Below, in pieces: positions 1 to 5,284 of a stretch of DNA of 5,463 bases. The position numbers and the translations under genes are program-made. The stretch lies in contig DVHW01000021.1 of assembly GCA_018711785.1 (NCBI GenBank), forward strand, positions 1 through 5,463, in the 5' to 3' direction. How positions within the stretch are numbered: the stretch's first letter is position 1; each line of letters begins with the position of its first letter. The notes under the pieces are model-generated. The model ran no database searches. It was not told where the DNA came from and saw nothing but the letters and a program-made list of their open reading frames with translations. Source of the stretch: Candidatus Galloscillospira excrementavium. Lineage in GTDB: Bacteria > Bacillota > Clostridia > Oscillospirales > Oscillospiraceae.

Positions 1-36
1 AGGGAGGAGGAAAACCGCTGGATTTCTCAAAAATGC

Positions 37-65
37 TTGCACACCGCGGAGGAACGCTGTATACT
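37..65 (+). promoter_or_regulatory. Sigma-70/sigma-A-type promoter for the cluster
   Basis: A TTGCAC -35 element at 37-42 and a TATACT -10 element at 60-65 are separated by exactly 17 bp. Each differs from the TTGACA/TATAAT consensus at one or two positions. Transcription would start near 72-73, giving a leader of about 55 nt before the first ATG at 129. The local sequence is clearly more AT-rich than the rest of the window, as expected for a promoter. It is the only convincing promoter I find in the window, so it probably drives the two upstream genes and, through read-through, rnf. It is a sequence match only, with no transcript evidence. Confidence 0.7.
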
Positions 66-84
66 TATATAAGCCGGAAAAGAG

Positions 85-101
85 GTTCCACATAGCGGAA
101 C
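85..101. repeat. Small inverted repeat in the 5' leader
   Basis: GTTCC at 85-89 and GGAAC at 97-101 form a perfect 5-bp inverted repeat around a 7-nt centre. It lies about 13-29 nt downstream of the predicted transcription start. It could be an operator half-site pair or a weak leader hairpin. With only five base pairs it could also arise by chance, and I do not recognise a known regulator site. Confidence 0.25.
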
Positions 102-128
102 AATTTTCCAAAATCGGGGGAGAACAGC

Positions 129-491
129 ATGAAGCCAAGGGACGGCATCATCATCGGAGTGGTCCTGCTTCTGGCCGTAGGGACGCTTCTTCTGTCCTTC
201 CTGCTCCGCTCCGGCGGCGGGGAAGAGGACATGGTGGTCATCCGCGTCCACGGGGAGCTCTACGGCTCCTATCCCCTCTCGGAGGAGCGCACGGTCCTGG
301 TAGAGCAGGACAGCGGGGACTGGAACCGGGTGCACATCACCGGAGAGGGCGTGTGCGTGGAGGATGCCAACTGCGCAAACCACGACTGTGTCCGTATGGG
401 CACCCTGACCCTGGAGAGCGTGTCCTTCAACCAGAGTATGATCACCTGTCTGCCCCACGGCATGACCGTGGAGTTGGTGCCGGCGGCATGA
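129..491 (+). CDS. NusG domain II-containing membrane-anchored protein (EetA-like)
   Basis: This 120-residue protein has a single N-terminal membrane anchor (about residues 6-26, followed by R27). A small globular domain follows (about 34-120) that should lie outside the membrane. The C-terminal pattern C82-x4-C87-V, then G91, then I105-T-C107-L-P-H110, fits my memory of the NusG_II family (Pfam NusG_II). An extra cysteine is at C76. Despite the name, this family is not a transcription factor. It is commonly found beside Gx-transporter genes and Rnf or FMN-binding proteins, and EetA of the Listeria flavin electron-transfer locus is, as I recall, a member. The start has a GGGGGAG ribosome binding site at 116-122. 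Its stop overlaps the next ATG (ATGA), indicating coupling with the Gx protein. The molecular function is not established from sequence. A redox or cofactor role is inferred from the cysteines and neighbours. Confidence 0.85.
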   Translation: MKPRDGIIIGVVLLLAVGTLLLSFLLRSGGGEEDMVVIRVHGELYGSYPLSEERTVLVEQDSGDWNRVHITGEGVCVEDANCANHDCVRMGTLTLESVSFNQSMITCLPHGMTVELVPAA

Positions 492-1003
492 GTGGCGACA
501 CCCGGAAGCTGGCCCGGCTGGCCCTGCTGGCCGCCGCGGCCCTGGTGTTGGGGTATGTGGAGAGCCTGTTTCCGCCCCTGGTGCCCACGGTGCCCGGCAT
601 CAAGCTGGGCCTGGCCAACACGGTGCTGCTCTACGCCGTGTACCTGCTGGGGCCGGGGAGCGCCTGGGCCCTGATGCTGGTCAAGGTGGTGCTGAGCGCG
701 GCGCTCTACGCAGGCTTTGGCCCCATGCTCTTCAGCCTGGGCGGAGGCGTACTGAGCCTCGCTGCCATGCTGGTCCTCCGCCGGCTGGCCGGAGAGAAGG
801 TGAGTGTGGTGGGGGTGAGCGTGGCCGGTGCGGCCTGCCACAACCTGGGCCAGATGCTGGTGTTCGCCGTCTTGGGCGATCCCCGGGCGGCCCTGATCTA
901 CCTGCCTTGGCTGCTGATTGCCGCCGCCGTCACCGGTGTGCTCACCGGCCTGGCGGCCAAATATGTGATCGCCGCCCTCTCCAAGGGAGAAGCGGGGCGG
1001 TGA
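488..1003 (+). CDS. Gx transporter family / heptaprenyl diphosphate synthase component I-like membrane protein (EetB-like)
   Basis: This 171-residue, very hydrophobic protein has about six membrane segments (roughly residues 9-24, 41-55, 58-76, 80-97, 104-129 and 137-161). Family-type motifs are PGIKLGLAN (36-44), SLGGG (83-87) and HNLGQ (118-122). The family (Hpre_diP_synt_I) is often annotated as heptaprenyl diphosphate synthase component I, but it resembles an ECF-type substrate-binding membrane subunit and has no visible prenyltransferase motif such as DDxxD. EetB of the Listeria electron-transfer locus belongs here as far as I recall. Its substrate may be a flavin or isoprenoid compound, which is an inference. 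The ATG at 488 is chosen because it overlaps the upstream stop as ATGA. An in-frame start at 353 would overlap the upstream gene by 139 bp and add non-membrane sequence unlike the family. The ribosome binding site is weak, so translation is probably coupled to the upstream gene. Confidence 0.85.
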   Translation: MSGDTRKLARLALLAAAALVLGYVESLFPPLVPTVPGIKLGLANTVLLYAVYLLGPGSAWALMLVKVVLSAALYAGFGPMLFSLGGGVLSLAAMLVLRRLAGEKVSVVGVSVAGAACHNLGQMLVFAVLGDPRAALIYLPWLLIAAAVTGVLTGLAAKYVIAALSKGEAGR

Positions 1004-1006
1004 GGG

Positions 1007-1028
1007 ATCTCCGGCAGAGTCCGGATAT
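1007..1028 (+). other. Predicted RNA hairpin 1 in the spacer before rnfC
   Basis: TCCGG at 1010-1014 pairs with CCGGA at 1021-1025 around a 6-nt loop. Two more A-T pairs (1007-1028 and 1008-1027) follow beyond one mismatch. It begins just after the TGA of the Gx gene at 1001-1003. It was found by eye. Alone it is modest, but it is the first of three successive stems in this 177-bp gap. Confidence 0.35.
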
Positions 1029-1036
1029 ACCCATCC

Positions 1037-1065
1037 GTCCGGGAGACCTGGAGTTGTCTCTGGAC
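1037..1065 (+). other. Predicted RNA hairpin 2 in the spacer before rnfC
   Basis: GTCC (1037-1040) plus GGAGAC (1042-1047) pairs with GTCTCT (1056-1061) plus GGAC (1062-1065). This gives ten base pairs, including one G-U, with a single bulged G at 1041 and an 8-nt loop. The stem is long enough to be a real RNA structure and sits directly ahead of the terminator-like stem. I do not recognise a known riboswitch core (FMN, T-box, cobalamin, M-box) in the surrounding bases. Confidence 0.45.
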
Positions 1066-1068
1066 AGG

Positions 1069-1099
1069 CGGGGCCGCTGCGCCGGCCCCGGCTGTTTTT
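1069..1099 (+). terminator. Intrinsic terminator or attenuator between the Gx gene and rnfC
   Basis: CGGGGCCG at 1069-1076 and CGGCCCCG at 1083-1090 form a perfect 8-bp, almost all G-C stem with a 6-nt loop. After a short GCTG stretch comes TTTTT at 1095-1099. The T run is short and not directly attached to the stem, so termination may be partial. I find no good promoter between this site and rnfC. Either the rnf genes depend on read-through, making it an attenuator, or a non-consensus promoter is present. Confidence 0.6.
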
Positions 1100-1111
1100 G
1101 GATAGATTGCC

Positions 1112-1125
1112 GCACAGTTCTGCGC
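1112..1125. repeat. Imperfect palindrome upstream of rnfC
   Basis: GCACAG at 1112-1117 and CTGCGC at 1120-1125 form a near-palindrome around a TT centre, with five of six positions matching. It lies after the terminator-like stem and about 55 bp before the rnfC start. It might be an operator. It does not resemble the Rex consensus (TTGTTAA-N6-TTAACAA), and its short length in a GC-rich region leaves chance likely. Confidence 0.2.
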
Positions 1126-1167
1126 TGCGGTCCAGAGAGAAGAGAACGTGACTTCGAAAGAAAGGTC

Positions 1168-1173
1168 GGAGGG
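1168..1173 (+). promoter_or_regulatory. Ribosome binding site that fixes the rnfC start
   Basis: GGAGGG at 1168-1173 lies 7 nt before the ATG at 1181 and is a strong Shine-Dalgarno match. The alternative in-frame GTG at 1148 has only a purine-rich stretch upstream and would add 11 residues not expected for RnfC. This supports 1181 as the start. Confidence 0.75.
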
Positions 1174-1180
1174 AGAGAAG

Positions 1181-2491
1181 ATGTTCGGAAGACGAACACA
1201 GGGAATCCACGTCAGGGATGAGAAGAACACCTCGGACAGTGTGCCCAAGGCCGTTCCTACCCCTGGCAAGGTGGTCATTCCCATGTCCATGCATGTGGGC
1301 GCCCCCTGCACCCCGGTGGTGAAGGTGGGCCAGGAGGTCAAGCTGGGCGAACCAATCGGCGCGCCCAACGGCCTGGGTGCGCCCATCCACGCCAGCGTGT
1401 CCGGCAAGGTCACCGCGATCCAGGACCTGGTGATGCCGAACGGCGCCACTGTTCCTGCGGTGGTCATCACCAGCGACGGCACCCAGACGGTCTGGGAGGG
1501 GGTCCGTCCCCCCAAGGTCCACGACCTGGCCTCCTTCACCGAGGCGGTGAAGGAGAGCGGCCTGGTGGGCCTGGGCGGCGCCGGGTTCCCCACCTGGGCC
1601 AAGCTCACCACGGGGATCGACACCCTGCTGGTCAACGGCGGCGAGTGCGAGCCCTACTGCACCACCGGCTGCCGCACCATGCTGGACAGCACGGAGGACC
1701 TGCTGGAAGGCGCCCGGCTGGTCAAGCAGTACATCGGCGCCAAAGAGGTCATCATCGCCATCGAGGAGAGCGCCCCCAAGGCCCTGGCCAAGATGGAGCA
1801 GGCGGTGGCGGGGCTGGAGGGCTTCGCGGTCAAGCGCCTGCCCGCCCGGTACCCCCAGGGGGCGGAGAAGATGCAGATCTTCAACACCACCGGCCGGGTG
1901 GTGCCCGAGGGCAAGCTGCCCAAGGACGTGGGCGTCATCGTGATGAACGTGGCCAGCGTGGCCTTCATCGCCGAGTACCTGCGCACCGGGATGCCCCTGG
2001 TGACCAAGGCGGTCACCATCGACGGCCCGGCGGTGCGGGAGCCCAAGAACGTCATTGCCCCGGTGGGCATGGCCATCGGCGAGATTTTGGAGGCTGCCGG
2101 CGGCTGCAAGGAGGACCCGGCCAAGGTCATCTACGGCGGACCCATGATGGGCGGCTGCGTGGCCAGCCTGGATTTCCCCCTGCTCAAGCAGAACAACGCC
2201 TTCCTGGCCTTCGACGAGAAGACCGCCCGCATGCCCGACCCAACCCCCTGCATCCGCTGCGCCCGGTGCGTGGACGCCTGCCCCATGAGCCTGATGCCGG
2301 TGGACATTGCCAAGGCCTATGAACTCCAGGATGCCCAGGGCCTGATGGATCTGCATGTGGACCTGTGCATGGAGTGCGGCATCTGTACTTATGTGTGTCC
2401 CGCCAAGCGGGGCCTCGCCTTTACCAACAAGATGGCCAAGGGCTTCCTGCGGGAGTACCGGGCCAAAAACCAGGAGGTGAAGCAGGCATGA
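1181..2491 (+). CDS. rnfC: RnfC, NADH-interacting subunit of the Rnf electron transport complex
   Basis: RnfC is the peripheral cytoplasmic subunit that binds FMN and NAD(H) and exchanges electrons between the complex and NAD+. The 436-residue protein shows the expected order. An N-terminal region opens with GIHVRDEKN and continues as a barrel-sandwich-like domain (about 25-100, with IPMSMHVGAP). The nucleotide/flavin-binding part follows with GLGGAGFPTWAKL (130-142), NGGECEP (152-158) and YPQGAEK (224-230). Two ferredoxin-type [4Fe-4S] motifs come last: C357-x2-C360-x2-C363-x3-C367-P and C396-x2-C399-x2-C402-x3-C406-P. It ends at residue 436 without the long Ala/Lys-rich extension of gamma-proteobacterial RnfC, as usual for Clostridia. 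Its TGA overlaps the rnfD ATG. It is the first rnf gene, after a 177-bp structured spacer. The identification is secure. Confidence 0.97.
   Translation: MFGRRTQGIHVRDEKNTSDSVPKAVPTPGKVVIPMSMHVGAPCTPVVKVGQEVKLGEPIGAPNGLGAPIHASVSGKVTAIQDLVMPNGATVPAVVITSDGTQTVWEGVRPPKVHDLASFTEAVKESGLVGLGGAGFPTWAKLTTGIDTLLVNGGECEPYCTTGCRTMLDSTEDLLEGARLVKQYIGAKEVIIAIEESAPKALAKMEQAVAGLEGFAVKRLPARYPQGAEKMQIFNTTGRVVPEGKLPKDVGVIVMNVASVAFIAEYLRTGMPLVTKAVTIDGPAVREPKNVIAPVGMAIGEILEAAGGCKEDPAKVIYGGPMMGGCVASLDFPLLKQNNAFLAFDEKTARMPDPTPCIRCARCVDACPMSLMPVDIAKAYELQDAQGLMDLHVDLCMECGICTYVCPAKRGLAFTNKMAKGFLREYRAKNQEVKQA
2472..2480 (+). promoter_or_regulatory. Near-perfect Shine-Dalgarno for rnfD inside rnfC
   Basis: AGGAGGTGA at 2472-2480 matches the anti-Shine-Dalgarno complement over nine bases. 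It sits 7 nt before the rnfD ATG at 2488, within the last codons of rnfC. It fixes the rnfD start and excludes the longer in-frame start at 2365. Confidence 0.8.
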
Positions 2492-3447
2492 AGCTCCTCA
2501 CCGTATCCGCCAATCCCCATGTGAGGGACCGAGCAACCACCCAGAGCATTATGCTGGACGTGATCATCGCCCTGGTCCCCGCCCTCGTCGCCTCCATCCT
2601 CCTCTTTGGGGTGGATGCCCTGCTGGTGGTGCTGGTCTGTGTGGCCGTGGCCGTGCTGGCTGAGTACATCTGGGAAAAGGCTGTGAAACGGCCCGTCACC
2701 ATCTCCGACCTGTCGGCGGTGGTCACCGGTGTGCTGCTGGCCTACTGCCTGCCCAGCACCATCCCCCTGTGGCAGGCCGCCCTGGGCAGCATCTTCGCCA
2801 TCATCGTGGTCAAGCAGTTTTTCGGCGGCATCGGCTGTAACTTCGCGAACCCTGCCGCCACCGCTCGGATCATGCTCTTCCTGGCTTTCTCCTCCGAGAT
2901 GGCATCCTTCACCTATGACGGGGTGAGCACCGCCACCCCCCTGGCCCTGATGGGCCAGAGCGCCGAGGCCGCCAGCAGCGCCACCGGCGAGGCGGTGCAG
3001 CAGCTGCCCGGCCTCCTGGACATGTTCCTGGGCCGCCACGGCGGCTGCCTGGGTGAGGTGTGCGCCCTGGCCCTGCTGATCGGGGGCATCTACCTCATCG
3101 CCCGCCGGGTCATCTCCTGGCACATCCCGGTGGTGTATCTGGTCACCGTGGCGGTGTTCTCCCTGCTGGTGGGCCGGGACCCGCTGTACGACCTGCTCTC
3201 CGGCGGCCTGATGCTGGGCGCCTTCTTCATGGCCACCGACTACTCCACCTCCCCCATGACCGTACTGGGCAAGGTGATCTACGCGGTCATCGTGGGCCTG
3301 CTCACCATGACCATCCGGGTCTGGGGCTCCTACCCCGAGGGCGTGTCCTTCGCCATCCTCCTGGGCAATATCCTCACCCCCCACATCGACCGGCTCACCC
3401 GCCACAAGCCCCTGGGCGTGGCGAAGAAGGGGGGCGCCAAGGCATGA
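2488..3447 (+). CDS. rnfD: RnfD, membrane flavoprotein subunit of the Rnf complex
   Basis: RnfD is an integral membrane subunit that carries a covalently bound FMN and takes part in ion-coupled electron transfer. It is homologous to NqrB. The 319-residue protein begins MKLLTVSANPHVRD, a typical RnfD start, and has about nine to ten membrane segments (for example 22-42, 43-62, 92-111, 191-206, 213-228, 259-275 and 285-297). Conserved stretches are GCNFANPAA (116-124), FLGRHGGCLGE (180-190), GRDPLYDLLSGG (229-240) and FFMATDYSTSPMT (246-258). The likely flavinylation site is S147-T148-A149-T150-P-L, with T150 as the FMN-bearing threonine. The usual SGAT glycine is replaced by Thr. It overlaps rnfC and rnfG by ATGA at both ends. 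Attachment of FMN should need an ApbE flavin transferase, which is not in the window. Confidence 0.97.
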   Translation: MKLLTVSANPHVRDRATTQSIMLDVIIALVPALVASILLFGVDALLVVLVCVAVAVLAEYIWEKAVKRPVTISDLSAVVTGVLLAYCLPSTIPLWQAALGSIFAIIVVKQFFGGIGCNFANPAATARIMLFLAFSSEMASFTYDGVSTATPLALMGQSAEAASSATGEAVQQLPGLLDMFLGRHGGCLGEVCALALLIGGIYLIARRVISWHIPVVYLVTVAVFSLLVGRDPLYDLLSGGLMLGAFFMATDYSTSPMTVLGKVIYAVIVGLLTMTIRVWGSYPEGVSFAILLGNILTPHIDRLTRHKPLGVAKKGGAKA

Positions 3448-3989
3448 AAAAGCTGAAAATGCTCACCCCCGTCCTGGTGCTGGCCGTCATCTGCATCGTG
3501 GTCACGGGAGCCCTGGCGGCCACCTACCAGGTCACCGACCCCATCATCAAGGCGGCCCAGGCCGCGGCGGCCGAGGCCGCCCGGGCCCAGGTCCTGCCCG
3601 AGGGCACCGGCTTTACCGACATCACCGCCGACTACGCCGATGAGCTGCCCGAGTGCGTCACAGCGGTCTACTCCACCGAAAATAACGCCGGCTATGTCAT
3701 GAGCCTGTCCAACCAGGGCTACGGCGGCCCTATCACCCTGATGATCGGCATCAAGGCCGACGGCACCATCTCCGCCATCCAGGTGCTGGACGCCAGCGGC
3801 GAGACCCCCAGCGTGGGCGTGGCGGCCCTCAACCGGGAGAGCTTTTACAGCCAGTTCCCCGGAAAGGACAGCTCTCTGGAGGGCGTGGAGACCGTCACCA
3901 GCGCCACCATCACCACCTCGGCCTACATCGAGGCGGTGCGGGACGCCTTCACCGCCTTTGACCTCATCACCGGAAAGGAGGGCGCGTAA
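3444..3989 (+). CDS. rnfG: RnfG, FMN-binding subunit of the Rnf complex
   Basis: RnfG is anchored by one N-terminal helix with its FMN-binding domain outside the membrane. It carries a covalent FMN that relays electrons and is homologous to NqrC. The 181-residue protein has a KK-rich start, a membrane segment at about 8-26, and an Ala-rich linker (37-48) that is probably helical. The FMN-binding domain contains GYGGPI (92-97), ETPSVG (120-125) and the flavinylation motif T152-S153-A154-T155-x-T-T. T155 is the predicted attachment residue. The family form is usually S/T-G-A-T and ETPGLG, so G-to-S and GL-to-SV are mild departures. The start overlaps the rnfD stop by ATGA, with AAGGGGGG at 3427-3434 upstream. 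The TAA stop directly abuts the rnfE ATG. Confidence 0.95.
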   Translation: MKKLKMLTPVLVLAVICIVVTGALAATYQVTDPIIKAAQAAAAEAARAQVLPEGTGFTDITADYADELPECVTAVYSTENNAGYVMSLSNQGYGGPITLMIGIKADGTISAIQVLDASGETPSVGVAALNRESFYSQFPGKDSSLEGVETVTSATITTSAYIEAVRDAFTAFDLITGKEGA

Positions 3990-4682
3990 ATGAGCAAGCA
4001 AAACGGCGCCCTGGCCAATCTGACCAAGGGCATCCTGAAGGAGAACCCGGTGCTGGTCCTGGTGCTGGGCACCTGCCCCACCCTGGCCACCAGCACCTCG
4101 GTGGTCAACTCCATCGGCATGGGCATTGCGGCCACCATCGTGCTCATCTGCTCCAATGCCATCATCTCCCTGCTGCGCAAGGTCATCCCCGACTCGGTGC
4201 GCATCCCCTGCTACATCGTGGTCATCGCCGGCTTCGTGTCGGTGGTGCAGATGCTGGTGCAGGCCTTTGTACCCGATTTGTACGACGCCCTGGGCGTCTA
4301 CCTGCCCCTCATCGTGGTCAACTGCATCATCCTGGGCCGGGCCGAGATGTTCGCCAGCAAGAACGGCGTGTTCGCCTCCATTCTGGACGGCGTGGGCATG
4401 GGTCTGGGCTTCACCCTCGCCCTGCTGCTGATGGCCACCGTCCGGGAGGTGTTCGGCGCGGGCACCTTCGCCGGCATCACCATTCCGGTCATCAGCGAGT
4501 TCACCATTCCCATTCTCACCCAGGCCCCCGGCGGGTTCTTCGTCTTCGGCCTGATGATGGCCCTGGTCATCAAGATCACCCACGGCAAGACCCGGGCGGC
4601 CAAGAAGGACGACCTGGGCTGCGCCGGCTGCGTCAACGCCGAGGCCTGCGCCCGGATCCGGAAGGAGGAGGCTGAGGCATGA
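3990..4682 (+). CDS. rnfE: RnfE, membrane electron-transfer subunit of the Rnf complex
   Basis: RnfE is a six-helix membrane protein that pairs with RnfA, in inverted topology, around a shared Fe-S cluster through which electrons cross the membrane. It is homologous to NqrD. The 230-residue protein has the family start (LTKGILKENPVLVLVLGTCPTLA divided over 11-33) and YLPLIVVNCIILGRAE (104-119). C29 and C112 are the expected cluster ligands, aligning with NqrD C29/C112. The ATG at 3990 follows the rnfG TAA with no gap. AGGAGGG at 3976-3982 is 7 nt upstream. An unusual hydrophilic tail (about 198-230) holds C211-x2-C214-x5-C220, with basic residues on either side. This is not part of the membrane core and may bind a metal. 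The identification as RnfE is secure, while the tail function is unknown. Confidence 0.96.
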   Translation: MSKQNGALANLTKGILKENPVLVLVLGTCPTLATSTSVVNSIGMGIAATIVLICSNAIISLLRKVIPDSVRIPCYIVVIAGFVSVVQMLVQAFVPDLYDALGVYLPLIVVNCIILGRAEMFASKNGVFASILDGVGMGLGFTLALLLMATVREVFGAGTFAGITIPVISEFTIPILTQAPGGFFVFGLMMALVIKITHGKTRAAKKDDLGCAGCVNAEACARIRKEEAEA

Positions 4683-5269
4683 GACACATCATCTTTATCA
4701 TCATGGCGGCGGTGTTCGTCAACAACTACGTGCTCCAGCAGTTTTTGGGCATCTGCCCCTTCCTGGGCGTCAGCAAGAAGCTGGACCAGGCCAGCGGCAT
4801 GTCCATCGCCGTCATCTTCGTTATGGTCCTGGCTACCGCAGTGACCTGGCCCATCCAGAAGTTCCTGCTGGACCCCAACAACATGGGCTACCTCCAGACC
4901 GTGGTGTTCATTCTGGTCATCGCCGCCCTGGTCCAGCTGGTGGAGATTATCCTGAAGCGGTACATCCCCTCCCTCCACAAGGCGCTGGGCATCTACCTGC
5001 CCCTCATCACCACCAACTGCGCCGTGCTGGGCGTCACCATTCTGAACATCACCGAGGGCTACGGCTTCGGCGAGTCCATCGCCAACGCCTTCGGCTCCGG
5101 CCTGGGCTTCTTCCTGGCCATGGTGCTCTTCTCCGGGGTCCGCTCCCGGATGGAGAACTGCAAGCCCACCAAGTCCTTTGAGGGCCTGCCTATCACTCTG
5201 GTGGCCGCCTCCATCACCGCCATGTCCTTCTTTGGGTTCACCGGCGTGGTGGAGACTCTGCTGGGTTAA
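4679..5269 (+). CDS. rnfA: RnfA, membrane electron-transfer subunit of the Rnf complex
   Basis: RnfA is the second six-helix membrane subunit, a paralogue of RnfE and homologue of NqrE, completing the intramembrane Fe-S site. The 196-residue protein has the typical length. It carries FVNNYVLQQFLGICPFLGVSK in two parts (13-33) with C26, and YLPLITTNCAVLG (106-118) with C114. These two cysteines are the expected ligands contributed by this subunit. The paralogy with RnfE is visible: LGIYLPLITTNCAVLG here against LGVYLPLIVVNCIILG there. The start overlaps the rnfE stop as ATGA, with AAGGAGGAG at 4662-4670 inside rnfE as ribosome binding site. The TAA at 5267-5269 is followed by a short 15-bp gap to rnfB. 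Confidence 0.97.
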   Translation: MRHIIFIIMAAVFVNNYVLQQFLGICPFLGVSKKLDQASGMSIAVIFVMVLATAVTWPIQKFLLDPNNMGYLQTVVFILVIAALVQLVEIILKRYIPSLHKALGIYLPLITTNCAVLGVTILNITEGYGFGESIANAFGSGLGFFLAMVLFSGVRSRMENCKPTKSFEGLPITLVAASITAMSFFGFTGVVETLLG

Positions 5270-5276
5270 GGAGGGG
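5268..5276 (+). promoter_or_regulatory. Ribosome binding site for rnfB
   Basis: AAGGAGGGG at 5268-5276 overlaps the rnfA stop codon and lies 8 nt before the rnfB ATG at 5285. It is a strong match and supports that start. rnfB is the only rnf gene here with a real intergenic gap before it. Confidence 0.75.
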
Positions 5277-5284
5277 AGAGTAGT

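Noticed and set aside
33..95. A 20-codon open frame in the upstream region, with AGGAGG-like bases at 1-10
   Set aside because: The purine run is too far from the ATG (about 23 nt), and the frame lies over the promoter elements, mostly upstream of the predicted transcription start.
353..487. Extended N-terminus for the Gx-family protein
   Set aside because: It would overlap the NusG-II gene by 139 bp in another frame, and the added residues do not look like a membrane protein. The ATGA start at 488 matches the coupling seen elsewhere in the cluster.
1148..1180. In-frame GTG start upstream of rnfC
   Set aside because: The ATG at 1181 has GGAGGG at ideal spacing and gives the usual RnfC N-terminus close to the GIH motif. 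The GTG has a weak ribosome site and adds 11 charged residues.
1004..1180. Known riboswitch or T-box in the spacer
   Set aside because: I looked for FMN, cobalamin, magnesium and T-box core sequences and saw none. Only unassigned hairpins are supported.
907..1221. A 104-codon plus-strand open frame bridging the Gx gene and rnfC
   Set aside because: It overlaps the end of the Gx gene, the hairpins and the rnfC start in another frame. Its Arg/Cys-rich translation has no domain and no good ribosome site.
269..2356. Long open frame of 695 codons on the minus strand
   Set aside because: It runs antisense through the two upstream genes, the spacer and most of rnfC. The translation is rich in His, Gly, Gln and Asp with no recognisable domain, as expected from the reverse strand of GC-rich genes with strong third-position bias.
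3330..4583. Open frame of 417 codons on the minus strand over rnfD-rnfG-rnfE
   Set aside because: It is antisense to three secure rnf genes and has low-complexity His/Asp/Gly-rich composition. It is a mirror of codon bias, not a gene. The same applies to the minus-strand frame at 2389-3405.
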